Positions 49,840-60,805 of a stretch of DNA of 64,000 nt are shown here, piece after piece. The DNA comes from Thermocladium modestius JCM 10088 (GTDB lineage: Archaea > Thermoproteota > Thermoprotei > Thermoproteales > Thermocladiaceae). The stretch covers positions 1 through 64,000 of the forward strand of contig BBBF01000002.1 of assembly GCA_001315925.1 (NCBI GenBank), given 5' to 3'. Positions within the stretch are counted from its first letter, which is position 1. Each line of letters begins with the position of its first letter. The translations under genes and the position numbers were made by a program. The notes beneath the pieces are model-generated. The model was not told the origin of the DNA. It was given only the letters and a program-made list of their open reading frames with translations, and made no database searches.

Positions 49840-52238
49840 TGCCTCAGCCTCCCATACACGCTGAGGAGCTCGAGGCCCACCTTTATCCCCATATCGGCCT
49901 CAGGGATATTCAAGCCATTCAGGAATGCCATTAATTCCCCCCTCCTGGCCCAGGCCTAGAAATGGTATTGATGCCTCCATTATCCTGGAGAGAGTCCCGG
50001 TTGCTTGGTACAGCCTCCTCAGCTTATCTATGTTTACCTTCAGCCAAGATAGCGTGATTCTCCTAGTGAATGGATTATATGAACCAGCGGAGAACGCGGC
50101 GCCTACGTCTTGCCGCTTCACGTCGCCTGACAGCAATAATCCAAGCGCCAATCCATATTCGGAGGGGGGGTCCCGTATGCTCATCATCGATAAAAGAACC
50201 TTGACTTTATCCTCATCGTTTTTCAACTTGAAGTAGAGCGAGGCAAGGGTCTCGAAGGGCCTCTCGCCCACCACGGCGTAGGCAGTGGCTACTGCCCTCC
50301 TCATGTTTGGGTCAATCGATTCAAACCTGGATACATCGCTCGCCAGCCTTTTAGCGTACTCATCATCTACTTGAGCCAATCTATTGGCCACTATACCCCC
50401 CCTTAAAAGCGCGCTGTTGGGGTCTCTTCTCCCCCCCTCCAACAGCCGCAGCTGGGCTCCGTGAAACTCCGCGCTGTGGGGGCGTATAGATACATTTATG
50501 GCGAATAGCGTGGATAATTGGGAGGAGACTTCCCATGCAGGCAAGTAATCCTCCTCCTCGTGGAATTTCGTTATGAAGGATAGATAATCCTTGAGCTTCA
50601 CGCTGCCCTGAAGCAGGTTGGCATATATGTCGCTGACGATTCCCCACCTATCTATCGCCGTCTTGCTTGCCTTTAACGCGGCATCCCAATCCCAATACCG
50701 TGCCCTATAGAAACCCGTCTGGTCGATGTTCAGCTTAAACGATGAAATGCTTCCCCCCTATTGTCAAGTCCCCCTCCATTAATTGGGCTTGCTTGTCTCC
50801 ATTCAAGTAATACGTAAGCGGCACCGGCCACTTGCCCTCCTCATCCCCGGCCAGCTTGAATCTGGCCTGCTTGAGCTTGATTCCATCGCTTCCCAGCGAT
50901 GCTGAGATGACTGGGTACCCGGCCTTGGTGATCCATGCCTCCATTATCTTAACGACGGGCTTTCCAGATGCCTCCTCCAGGCTCTTCCATAGGTCCTCCG
51001 CAGCGGCGTTGGAGTATTCATGGGCTTTCAAGTACTTCCTGAGTCCATTACGGAAATCCCCCCCTCTCCCAAGAAGGCCTCCATCATGCGTAGGACGCTG
51101 GCTCCCTTACCGTAACTTATCTCATCGAATATTTGCTCTATCTCCTCCTCCTTATTGACAGGAACATGTATGGGGGGGTGCGTCGTGGAGAGGGAGTCCC
51201 TCATCATGGCTCCCCCCCCGGTCTCGTTGAGGAGGAAATCATACCAATGCCTCCACTCGGGGGGGAATAGCGTATCTATTGCCTTATAGCTCATGAATGT
51301 GGCGAAGCTCTCGTTCAGCCATAAATCGTCCCACCACCTCATTGTAACTAAGTCGCCGAACCATTGATGGGCCAGCTCATGCGCCACCACCTCGGCCACC
51401 CTCCTCCTCTCTCCCTCGCTGCTGTTCTCGTCCGCCAGCAGCGCGGTTTCCCTGAACGTTATGGCGCCCCCAATTCTCCATGGCTCCAGCGGCGAATTCC
51501 GGCACCGCTATTAGGTGGAGCTTGGGCAATATATATGGTATATTGAAGTAATCCTCATAATACTTTATGACCTTCTTGGCCACGTCCAAGGCAAACAACC
51601 CCCCCTCTTGGCCTTGCCGGGCGGCGTCGCCACAATAACGTCTATGTTGCCCAGTCTATCCCGCACCTCTTCGAATTTGCCTATTCCTAGATATAATAGA
51701 TATGTGGACATCTTGGGGGTTTCCTGGAACTCTATGACTTCTTGCCTCCCTCCTCCATTACCCGGGCAGGAGGCATGTTAAATATAGCATCCAAGTCCTT
51801 ATCTATCTTTATGGTTACCTTGAAGATGGCCTTATATGCAGGGTGATCTATGCATGGAAACATCCTCCTAGCCCCCCCGTCGCCTCGAATTGAGTCGTTA
51901 TCATGTAGCCCCCCCTCATATGGAGCCCTATAGATGCCCATCAATAGGTCCGGCACCTTCCCCCCCTCGAACTCTATCTCGACGCGCTCCCGCACGGGGG
52001 GGTTCTTGATGCTTATTGCTTTGCCATCATATGAATGCTCGCCGTCGCGTCCATCTACTTTGACCCTCAAAATGGTTAGGTCCACTGCATTTATGTTAGT
52101 AACATCTTCATTACTCATATATATGGTAACGGACCCCCCCTTATAGGATAATTTCCTATAGTCCACGTCCAAGTATAGGTCGTATTTGTTCACTTGCATT
52201 GGCGGATCATCATGCATCCCTATTAAAGGTTGCGTCAA
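49836..52238 (-). CDS. M1-family zinc aminopeptidase (several frameshifts)
   Basis: About 780 residues, gluzincin family M1 (tricorn-interacting factor F/aminopeptidase N-like). It removes N-terminal residues from peptides. Substrate-binding GAMENWG and the zinc site [11 protein letters not shown]...NESFA are present. No signal peptide is visible, so it is probably cytosolic. Frames break at C6-C8 runs near 51740, 51600, 51470, 51063 and 50752, and near 49940. The expected ending ([25 protein letters not shown]) lies in the frame that stops at 49836. The start is TTG 52238 or ATG 52217; a minus-strand TTTTATTAAAG box at about 52254-52263 fits either. It forms a coupled operon with the thermopsin-like protease. 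Confidence 0.9.
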
Positions 52239-52309
52239 CTCATTAGAGGTCTTTAATAAAACGCCCGTCCCCCCCGCCTTAATGGTTGAATAGAAGGAAA
52301 CGTAGCCAA

Positions 52310-52533
52310 CCTCCTCCCCGCCCTTTAGGGGGGGGTTTCCCGGGGGTCTTGGGGGTTACGCCCCCTTTACGGGCGCTACTCCGTTTCCCCTACTGGTATT
52401 GGGGGGGTAGTCGGCCCCCAGCCCCCCATCCTCAAAGAATTAACCGAGGGGGGGGTGAAAAACCGACAAAACATGACCTGAAAACACACCCCCCAGCCCC
52501 TAGAAGGAGCGAGGCCTGCCCCATCTCTTATCA
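52310..52533 (-). repeat. 224-bp repeat, copy 2 (probable IS200/IS605 TnpB 3'-end relic)
   Basis: It matches copy 1 at 45963 along its whole length, except that almost every G/C run has a different length and a short central stretch differs. The palindrome-like CCCGCCCTTTAGGGG is at the 52310 end. It lies upstream of the M1 aminopeptidase gene, whereas copy 1 lies upstream of MFS transporter B. Confidence 0.85.
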
Positions 52534-52599
52534 CGTGGAGGGGGGGCCTCGCCGCCGTTCATCCCATAAAGATAAAACCGGGCTTGCGCAGAAGAAGCG

Positions 52600-53341
52600 A
52601 TGTGCTCGGTATACATAGTGGGAGTTGGCCCCGGCGATCAGGGCTTGGTCTCGATGAGGGCCCTAGAGATTATAAGGGGAGCGGATGTATTGGTTTACGA
52701 TAGGTTGATCCCGCAAGGTCTCCTCAAGCTTGCTAAGCCCGGCGCGGAGTTGATATTTGCGGGCAAGGAGTTGGGGCATCATGTTATGGAGCAGGAGGAG
52801 ATAAATGAAGTGTTGGTGAGCAAGGCGAGGGAGGGAAAGACAGTAGCTAGGCTTCACGGTGGGGGATCCATTTTTGTTCGGCCGCGGGTTTGAGGAGTGC
52901 CTTGAGGTGACCCGTAATGGAATAAAATGCGTGGTAGTGCCCGGCATAAGCAGCGCCATAGCCGCGCCGGAGAGGTTCTTGATACCCGTGGTGTTGAGGG
53001 GGGGCGTCGCCAGCAGCGCGGCGATAGTCACGGGCACTGAGGATCCAGGCAAGCGTCGTCGCTTCGTGGATTTCAGGGAGTTGGCGGGGGGGAGGGTGGA
53101 TACCATCGTGGTCCTCATGGGCAGGCATAGAATAAGGGAGATAGCCAAGGAATTGATTGAGGGTGGCCTCGATCCCGGCACTCCCGTGGCGGCCGTAAGC
53201 AGGGCGTTCATGGATGGGGGGGAGAGGGTTATTTTCACGACGCTGGGCGAGGTTAGCGGGGGGGATGGGCTGGAATCCCCCGTCGTGTTCGTTATAGGAA
53301 ACGTGGTGAATGCAGCTAAGTCCCTTGTCGATAGTCAATAA
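52600..53341 (+). CDS. cobA: Uroporphyrinogen-III C-methyltransferase (frameshifted)
   Basis: SAM-dependent enzyme that methylates uroporphyrinogen III twice to precorrin-2, for siroheme, heme by the alternative route, or cobalamin. It starts MCSVYIVGVGPGDQGLVSMRAL with the typical GxGPGD loop and DVLVYDRLI. The motif RLHGGDPFLFGRGFEE is split by a G5 run near 52861 (G4 restores it). Later landmarks are VVVPGISSAIAAP and AAIVTGTEDP. In-frame G7 runs add Gly residues. About 247 residues, as expected. It lies between repeat copy 2 and the recombinase gene. Confidence 0.92.
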
Positions 53342-53397
53342 TACCGGTGCGGCGATCCGAATCGATTTAAAGCTCGTGGATTCATAGAGATGATTGG

Positions 53398-54162
53398 ATG
53401 ATACCCGCAATATCTTACATAAGGGTATCCACGGAGGAACAGGATCCGGAGAACCAGCGCGTCTACCTGGAGAAATGGGCCTCGGAGAGGGGGGGCTTCA
53501 CAATAGTCAAGCACTACGTGGACTTCGCGGTGAGCGGCAGCACCAGCGTGATGGATAGGCCTGCCTTCCATAGCATGGTTAGCGAAGCGCCATCGCTTAA
53601 TCCAAGGCCCATAGCGTTGCTAGTGTATGAAGTGTCCAGGCTGGTGAGGAATTTCCAGGAATTCTTTAGGTTGCTGGATATAGTGGAGAATAGAATGGGG
53701 GCTTCTAATAGTCTCCACATCAGAGAAAGAGAGCGTGCTTCAGAACTTGGATGGAGCCTATCGCCAATTCCTAAGGACCGTGCTGGCGTTCGTGGCAAAC
53801 ATGGAGAGGGACTTCATAAGGCAGAGAACCAAGGCAGCTATGGATAGGCTGAGGGCAGAGGGGAAGATAAGGAGCAAGTTGGAGTCCATACCTCCAGAGG
53901 TCATGGAATCCGTTGTGAGAATGTATGGGGGGGAGGGCCTATCAATGAGGGAGGTGGCTAAGAGGAGCGGGGGGGTGAGCGTGTACATGGTGAGGAGAAT
54001 ACTGGGCGGCAATGGTTATAGGCCCGGCCCCTACACGTGCCGAGGTGCTTCGGCAAGATGAGGATAACCGATAGATCGCTGAAGCAGTTGGATGGCAAGT
54101 ATGCCGTCGTGGAGAGGCTCTACTGTCCTAGGTGCGGTTATGAAGAAACAAAGGTATTATGA
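53398..54162 (+). CDS. Serine site-specific recombinase with C-terminal zinc ribbon (frameshifted)
   Basis: A resolvase/invertase-type recombinase. The N-terminal catalytic domain has ISYIRVSTEEQDPENQR with the nucleophilic Ser, then VYEVSRLVRNFQEFFRLLD. The second frame continues RQFLRTVLAFVANMERDFIRQRTKAAMDRLRAEG (the linker helix) and a helix-turn-helix (LSMREVAKRSGG-VSVYMVRRIL). Adding one C near 54043 joins on a zinc ribbon YTCPRCFGK...LYCPRCGYEE ending at 54162, which I treat as its last domain. A separate tiny zinc-ribbon protein is possible. A break near 53700 (G6) splits the catalytic domain. Archaeal recombinases of this type are often linked to mobile elements. Confidence 0.78.
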
Positions 54163-54185
54163 TGTTTTGATGAGTCGTGAATATA

Positions 54186-55959
54186 TCATGCCTTCTCCTT
54201 AACGGCTTGTTCCCTCTTCATCATGGTTGGAACGCTGAACACCAGGGCTACCACCACGTTTATGAGAAGCGATAATAGCCCTATGAATATCAATACGTGG
54301 GCCACCGGGTATAGGCTGGTCTTCAGAGGGCCGAAGTGATTGGCGACCTCCACCAAGTATAGGCCAGATGCTATGCCGGCCACCCAACCGGCCATCAATG
54401 CGTATTTGTTCAGCCTATTGGTAATCAATCCCAGGAACACGGGCGGCAGCGTCTGGAGTATTATTATTCCTCCAAGTAATTGTAGTTGAATGGCGTAGGT
54501 GGCCGGTACCGTGAACACGAATCCCAAGGCTATGAACTTGAATATCACGGAGGCCCACTTGGAGGCCCTGGTCTCTCCCTGCGGGGTTATTTTGGGATAG
54601 AGGGGGCCTTATTATGTTCCTGGTGAGCAAGTTGGCTTGTGCTATTGCCATTATTGCGGCGGGCACTAGTCCTCCTATGAAAATGCCAAGCAGAACTATG
54701 CCGGCAAGCCAGTCCGGGAGGGATGCCACAGCCAACGCAGGCACCGCCAGTATGCCCGCGCTGCTTAGAGGGAACTTGCTCAGTATCGCCATGGCTGTTG
54801 GATCGGCGTAGACCAATATGCCCAGCATAGCCAGTATTGCCAACCCTATTCCGTAAATGGGAAGAAGGGCCGTGCTCATGGCCAACTGCTTCTTTCCCTG
54901 CGAGCTGAGCGAGCGTTTATTGCGTGGGGGGGTATAGGAAGAGGGCCATGGCGCTTCCCAGCCATAGAGTTGCGTATCCCCCCATGCCAGGGATGCGGCT
55001 GGCTTCAGATTCGTTATGCCCGTGGTTAGCCAAGCAACCTTGTGCGCGGCCAATTGCTGGGCGAAGGCTTGGGCATTGGCGAAGGCAGTGGCGAATCCAC
55101 CGTACTTGAGCGGCACTACTATTATTAGGACTATAACTGACAAGAATATGAGGGAATCCTTCAGCACAGCTCCAAGGGTGGCGCCGCGTAGTCCGCTTGT
55201 GAAGGTGAAGGCAGCCAGTATTATGAAGGAGACCGTTAAGGCTATGTCGGACACCTCCACCACGTTCTTCACCAGTCCATATAGCATTATAGTCAGCACT
55301 GCCTGCATTCCAACTATTTGCAATGCTATGTAGGGCAGCTCAGCTATTATTCCCGTGATCGCCACGAGACCAGCCAATGCCTTGCTGGAGAATCTGTCTG
55401 CCACCATATCGGCGGCGGTCACGTATCCATGTTTCCTGGACCACTCCCAGAGCCTGGGCATGGTGAGCATCGCTATGGCGAACGTTATGGAAACGTAAGG
55501 AACCGCGAAGAAGTAGAGAGCCCCGCTGGCGAACATGCCTGATGGAACTGCCACGAAAGTATATGCAGTATATAGATCAGCGCCTATCAGGAACCAAACC
55601 AGGAACGTCCCCAGCCTCCTCCCGGCAAGGGCCCACTCGTGGAGTTGGGACATATCCCCCCTCCTCCACCTGGCGCCGTAGAATCCCAACGCAACAAATA
55701 CGACGAATAATGCAAGGAATAACGCCCACCCAGTATCCCTATCATGAGCTCTCACCCCAGTACAACAGCACCGCGCTATCGCAAATAATATTGCAGATAA
55801 CGCCAACCAAAGCGTCTGATACCAATAAAAGAAGGGAACTCCCAGCAAGGTTGGATTCACGGTATTATATGAGGGCAGGTCAAGGTATATTATTAAAGGT
55901 ATTATTATTAGAATCACCGCTATTATTCGTTTCACCATGGTATTGCCCCTATTGCTCAT
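54186..55959 (-). CDS. Sodium:solute symporter with N-terminal DUF3311-like region (frameshifted)
   Basis: About 590 residues. Residues 1-65 (IIPLIIYLDLPSYNTVNPTLLGVPFFYWYQTLWLALSA) look like the small DUF3311 protein that often precedes MctP-type monocarboxylate symporters. From about residue 75 follows an SSS-family transporter: GFYGARWRRGDMSQLHEWALAGRRLG, TFVAVPSGMFASGALYFFAVPY, and a core of about twelve further helices. Breaks occur near 54970-54925 (C6 and G7 runs; the frame should read AWGGYATLWLGSAMALFLYPHAIN) and near 54607. The fusion may be real or may hide a stop between two genes near 55770. Organic acids such as lactate or pyruvate are likely substrates. Confidence 0.82.
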
Positions 55960-56277
55960 AGAATGGTAGCAATAATAATATTTTTAAGTTTTATCTGGAA
56001 TTTTATTTAAATAATAAATAAAATAGTCAACATAAGTAATTAAAGCGTGGGATAAAGACCTCAATACAAGCGAAGGAATTGCCAAAAAGGCTCCTGTCGC
56101 GAGGCTCCGGGAAAATCGAGGGTTAGGAATACCATCGACCCCCCCCCCCCTTCCATGGCCCTTGTTTGCTGGGCTCTCTCGCTAAATTGGTATTGCCCGA
56201 TATATTATCGCGCGTTATCTAGCTTCCTCAAGGATCCTTCCATTGAAGATGCGCTTAAAGCTTTGGTTTGGGAAAAA
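55960..56277. other. Intergenic region with a C12 run
   Basis: Contains A/T-rich promoter DNA of the symporter gene (55975-56020), then about 130 nt with no gene and the longest homopolymer of the window, C12 at 56139-56150. Confidence 0.6.
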
Positions 56278-56285
56278 CTTTTATT
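56278..56285 (+). promoter_or_regulatory. TATA-like box of the MmgE/PrpD gene
   Basis: CTTTTATT 21-28 nt before ATG 56306, which sets the start. Confidence 0.55.
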
Positions 56286-56305
56286 GGCTTCATGACCTCC
56301 CAACT

Positions 56306-57694
56306 ATGGACTCGATAAGTAGCTCGATTTCCCGTTATGCAATTAGCATTAAGTACGATGATTTGCCGGAAAAAGTGGTTCATGAAGCAAAGCGGCGATT
56401 GCTGGACAGCTTGGGAGTAGCGCTGGCCGCTTACTCGGCGGAGCCGGTCAAGATAGCTAGGTCCGTGGCCCTGGGTTCTCCGGGCAGGTCCACTTTACTG
56501 GGCTCGGCCGGTCAAGTCGGGGGGGTCGAGTGGGCCTCATTTGTCAATACATTGATGATACGGTACTTGGATTTCAACGATACGTATCTATCTAAGGAAC
56601 CTCTCCACCCCCCCTCCGATATGTATGGACCTGCCATCTCGGTGGCGGAGCAGGAGAAGGTGAGCGGCGCCGCGTTGATAACATCGGTGGCGGTTGGTTA
56701 TGAGGTAGCCGTTCGCCTCTGCGATGCGGGTTCTTTGAGACTTCATGGTTGGGATCACGTGAATTATACGGGCGTGGGGGGGCATGTGTTGGTGGCGGGC
56801 AAGTTAATGGGATTGGATGAGGGGCAGCTTGGAAATGCGTTATCGATACATGTTGTTTCCCATGCATCGATGAGGCAGACGCGCGTTGGTGAATTGAGCC
56901 ATTGGAAGGCCGCCACCACGGCTAATCAGGCACGGAATGCGGTGTTCTCCGCGCTAGTTGCCCGCTCCGGCATGACTGGACCGGATAAGCCGTTCGAGGG
57001 CGAGATGGGGGGGTTCATCAAGCAGTTGCTGGACGGGGGGGACTTCGACTCATCCCCCCCCTGAGGATATATCCAATCTATCTAAGCCAAGCCGATTATT
57101 GGATACATACATAAAGCCGTATCCGGTGGAGTATCACGCGCAATCAGCAGTTGAGGCGGCAATTAATATAAGGAATGAATTGGGCCCCATTGATCCGGAC
57201 CAGGTAGAGTACGTTAAAATAGAGACCTTCAAGGCCGGATATGATATAATAGCGAAGGATCCGGAGAAGTGGGATCCCAAGACGAAGGAAACCGCGGATC
57301 ATAGTTTGATGTGGGCCACTGCGACCGCATTATTGAAGGGCGATCTTTGGCTGGGAGACTACGAGCCGCATGAGATACGGAACCCCCCCAAGGTGCTTTC
57401 ATTGGTGAGGAAGACGAAGGTAAGCGTGGAGCCAGAGCTAGATAAGTTATACCCAAAGGCAATACCCAACAAAGTCGTAGTGAAATTAATCAATGGAAAG
57501 GAGTATGAAAGGAGGTTGATTATCCCAAGGGTCACCCGATGAATCCCATGACGGACGAGGAGGTGGAGGCCAAATTCAAGAAATTGACGAAATCGCTGTT
57601 GACGGAGAAGCAACAAGCGGAGGTAATCGAAGCTGCGTGGAAGTTGGATGCATTGACCAACATATCGAAGTTAATAAAGGCCACAATGATATAA
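56306..57694 (+). CDS. MmgE/PrpD-family protein, 2-methylcitrate dehydratase-like (frameshifted)
   Basis: About 460 residues. The start ATG 56306 (MDSISSSISRYAISIKYDDLPEKVV) fits the promoter. Family landmarks are RLLDSLGVALAAY, NTLMIRYLDFNDTYLS, PLHPSDMYGPAISVAEQEKVSG, HVNYTGVGGHVLVAGKLMG and SHWKAATTANQARNAVFSALVA. The second frame begins PEDISNLSKPSRLLDTYIKPYPVEYHAQSAVEAA after G7 and C8 runs near 57036-57062. The C-terminal end PKGHPMNPMTDEEVEAKF lies in a third frame from about 57530. PrpD dehydrates 2-methylcitrate in propionate degradation. Other members act on itaconate or related acids, so the substrate is open. Confidence 0.88.
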
Positions 57695-57737
57695 TTCCAT
57701 TCTTAAGAGAGGCACGAGCGCGTAGAAATTCAATTAC

Positions 57738-59683
57738 CTACTTCAAGAAATCCTCTATATTGCCCCCCCTGGCCCTGAGGGAATTCACGTGCCTAATCAG
57801 CCTCTCTACTTCGGTTCCAAGGTACTTCCTACACTCGGATTCATGTATTTCATTATCATGCCTCATCTCGCTCAGCGCCTCCTCTATGGTTCCTTTGCTT
57901 ATAACCTCGTATATTCGCGCCTCCCTCTTCCCCCCCGGACTGGCCCTCACCACCCGACCAACCCTCTGTATCATTTGCCTCGGCGACCCCCCCGTTCCCG
58001 ATGCGATTATGGCGACATCGCGTCGGGCACATCAACTCCCTCGTCCAGCACTGTGGTGGTGATCAAAACTCTGGTACGTCCCTCGCTGAATCTCTTGAAC
58101 GCTTCCTCCCTTCCCCCCCGTGCCTTGGACGTTATGAGTTCCGCATCATTCATGGCCAACGCCTCATATATTTCCCGCGCTTGATCTATATACTGCGTGA
58201 ATATTATGATCTTGCTTCCGGCATCTCTCTCCGCCTTTGTCAACTCCACTATGGGCTTTATCTTCGCCTTCGCCTTGGCGGCTATGTTTCTTAGCACTAT
58301 CGGGTTATCTCCGGCCTCCTGGTATGTATTCCTCTCCTCCCAATCCATGTCGACGTATATTCTATAGTGGCGTATCGGCACCACCAATCCGGCGGCCATC
58401 ATGTCGTCATACGATGCCTTGAACACGACATCGCCAGCCGACATGTATATCAAGTGTTGATTCTCATCCTCCCTATCCGGGGTGGCCGATAGGGCCAGCC
58501 TATACGGAGCTGTTAACCTGAATGCAACCTCTTTGAAAGTCTCGGCAGGGACGTGATGGGCTTCGTCGAATATGGCTAAGTCGAAGTAATCCTCCACCTC
58601 GCCTATATGTTTTATTGCGGAGTTGTATATAGCCACCGTTACATCCCTCACCTCGGTTTGACCATTCCCCCCCAACGCACCGACGCTGGCTCCTAATATG
58701 GTTTCCACCCTCTTCATCCATTGCCTCATCAATTCGGCCGTCGTCACCAAAATTATGGTTCGCACGGATAACGTGGCCATTGCTTCATGGCTATGAATGT
58801 CTTTCCTCCCCCCCCGGTCGGGATGACTATCGTCCCCCCCTATACCCGTTCTTGATCCACGCATCAACGGCGTTATTTTGGAACCCCAATAGATTAACAT
58901 CCCTTCTGGGCAGCTCTATTCTTCTGACCGTGGGCTCGCATTTAGCCATTATGAAGCCGTGCTTGGAGATTATGTCCACCACCTCCTCCTCCATGAATAT
59001 GGGGAACTTGATGATCCACCGTCCATTGACGTTGGATACCCCCCCCACCCCCCCGCTCCACCGCGTGGAACCATCCCTCCATTAATTTCCCATCCTTGCT
59101 GATCCTGTTGTACCTTATCTTAAGCGAGTAGAGATCCCGTAGCAGGGCGGAGGTGATGAAGTTTAGCGTCGCTGTTCCCCCCCTGCACACCTCCGCCCTC
59201 CGCCACTCCCTTCTCCGCTCGAATGATTGCTTGCTGTTCATTATCATGTCCACGATGTAGGCCGGCACCGGTTTTTCCGGCGACAGTTTCCTCACCTCGT
59301 CGAGCACCATTTTGGCATATTCATCGAAATTCGATGCCTTGGCTATTAAGTCCCCCCCTCCTCATTATTGCCTTCGCCGCGCAATATATTGAGGCATTCC
59401 TCCCTTCATTTAAATCATCGCATTCTCGATCAGCCTGCAAGTAGTTCTTCCCTCCCTTCATTTCGATGAGCATGGACTCCGCTTCGCGGTGGCTTAATCC
59501 CAACAATTTCTTGAGTTTCTCCAATTGCTCTTCATTGTTGACGTGGCCGATCCACTTCTCTCCATTCCATTTGAAGCCCATCTTTTTCAATTTCTCCTTG
59601 ACAGCAAAAATCGTATCCCAATCCCAATCTCTCTCCACCTCTACTCCATTAATGGATGCCCTAAATCTCATGTCGTTATGCAT
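57738..59683 (-). CDS. XPB/SSL2-like superfamily 2 helicase (many frameshifts)
   Basis: About 640 residues. Helicase motifs in order are motif I (PTGGGKTFIAMEA, readable in an alternate frame near 58815), Ia (VRTIILVTTAELMRQW), II (DLAIFDEAHHVP), III (LALSATPDRED), V (RVLITTTVLDEGVDVPDA) and VI (MIQRVGRVVRAS). The DEAH box and the GRVVR ending are typical of the COG1061/XPB group of DNA helicases. An N-terminal domain (ASINGVEVERDWDWDTIFAVKEKLKKMGF) resembles the damage-recognition region of XPB-like proteins only loosely. G/C runs break it near 59355, 59180, 59045, 58840, 58810, 57986 and 57930. I choose ATG 59683 because the literal GTG at 59743 nearly touches the divergent gene start. Confidence 0.8.
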
Positions 59684-59701
59684 GTAATGCTCCGTCGCCG
59701 T

Positions 59702-59712
59702 TGATAAATTTT
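59702..59712. promoter_or_regulatory. A/T-rich box shared by divergent helicase and folP-like genes
   Basis: TGATAAATTTT lies about 20-30 nt from the helicase ATG on the minus strand and 33-60 nt from the folP-like starts on the plus strand. Confidence 0.4.
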
Positions 59713-59744
59713 TCAGCCGCTCGTAAGAGGCGATTTTCCGCACA

Positions 59745-60765
59745 ATGATCCATCAGCCAGGTATGAAATATCGTGAGGATGCATTAATTCGAGCCTTAAA
59801 ACCCATCATAGCCTCCCTTGAAAGCAAGGTTTACCATAGCCTTTATCAAGTGGAAGGGGGGGAAGACCCGTTTGTGGGAGTAAAATTCAATGGAGATCCA
59901 TTGGTGATGGGAGTTATAAATGTAAGTCCAGAGTCGTTCTATCCATCCTCGGTTAGACGCATTGAGCAAGTCACGGCTGCCGCCAGGGCTATGGTAGAAG
60001 CTGGGGCGGCGTGGTGGATCTGGGAGGAATGTCGACCGCCCCCCCTTCAAGAGCACGTGGATATCGGAGGAACTGGAGGCGGACAGGTTGATGGCCGCGG
60101 TCAAGTCGATAAGGGATGAGCTAGGCCACAATGTGGTAATTTCAGTGGACTCGTTTAGACCCAAGGTGGTGGAGAAGGTAGCTAGGCTGGGCATTGACGT
60201 AATAAATGACGTAACTGGGCTCTGGTTCAGCGAGACCCTGGCCGACGTGGCGGCAGATAATGGATTGCAGATGATACTGTGCGCCAGGGAGCTACAGGAC
60301 TCTGGGCGGGATCCGGTCGAGACCATTATTGATGAAGGAAGGCGAGCCATAGAGGTGGCTGCCAAGCATGGCGTGGAGGATGTAATAATAGATCCATGCA
60401 TAGGCTTCCCGCCGATAACGGGCGATCCATCAATCAACCCATTGCTGCCGCTTCGCGGTAATAGGTATGAGAATTGGGCTGCGCGCGACGTATACGTGTT
60501 GAGTCACGTGGATGAATTGAGGGCATTGGGCAAGCCGCTGTGCGTGGGCGCATCTAGGAAGGGCTTCATTCGTAAGTCGCTCGGCAAGGCGATGGGGGGG
60601 CGCGAGCTAGGCGGCTCCCTGGGAGTGGCGGCATACCTGGCCATGAAGGGCGTGGACTTGATACGGGTTCACGATGTCGAGGAAACCGTGGATTTAATCA
60701 GAATTATGAGGATCATCAAGAGATGCGAGGGCAGGGGGGGCTTCGGCGAATGCTTGTTAACATAG
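59745..60765 (+). CDS. Dihydropteroate synthase-like protein (frameshifted)
   Basis: A TIM-barrel pterin-binding enzyme of about 340 residues. The DHPS motif VMGVINVSPESFYPSSVR is followed by WVDLGGMSTAPFKS (restored across C7 near 60045), ISVDSFRPKVVEKVARLGIDVINDVTGL and CVGASRKGFIRKSLG near the end. Classic DHPS joins p-aminobenzoate to a pterin; archaeal homologues may serve methanopterin-type or other pterin pathways. Frames switch at about 60010 (missing base in GCGGCGTGGTGGATCTGGG) and at C7. The start is at 59745 (TTG/ATG region) or ATG 59763 (MKYREDALIRALKPII). In-frame G7 runs occur in VEGGEDP and AMGGREL. Confidence 0.85.
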
Positions 60766-60805
60766 ATATGCGACATGCTTAAGAATAGTTAGGCATTGGC
60801 GTGGT

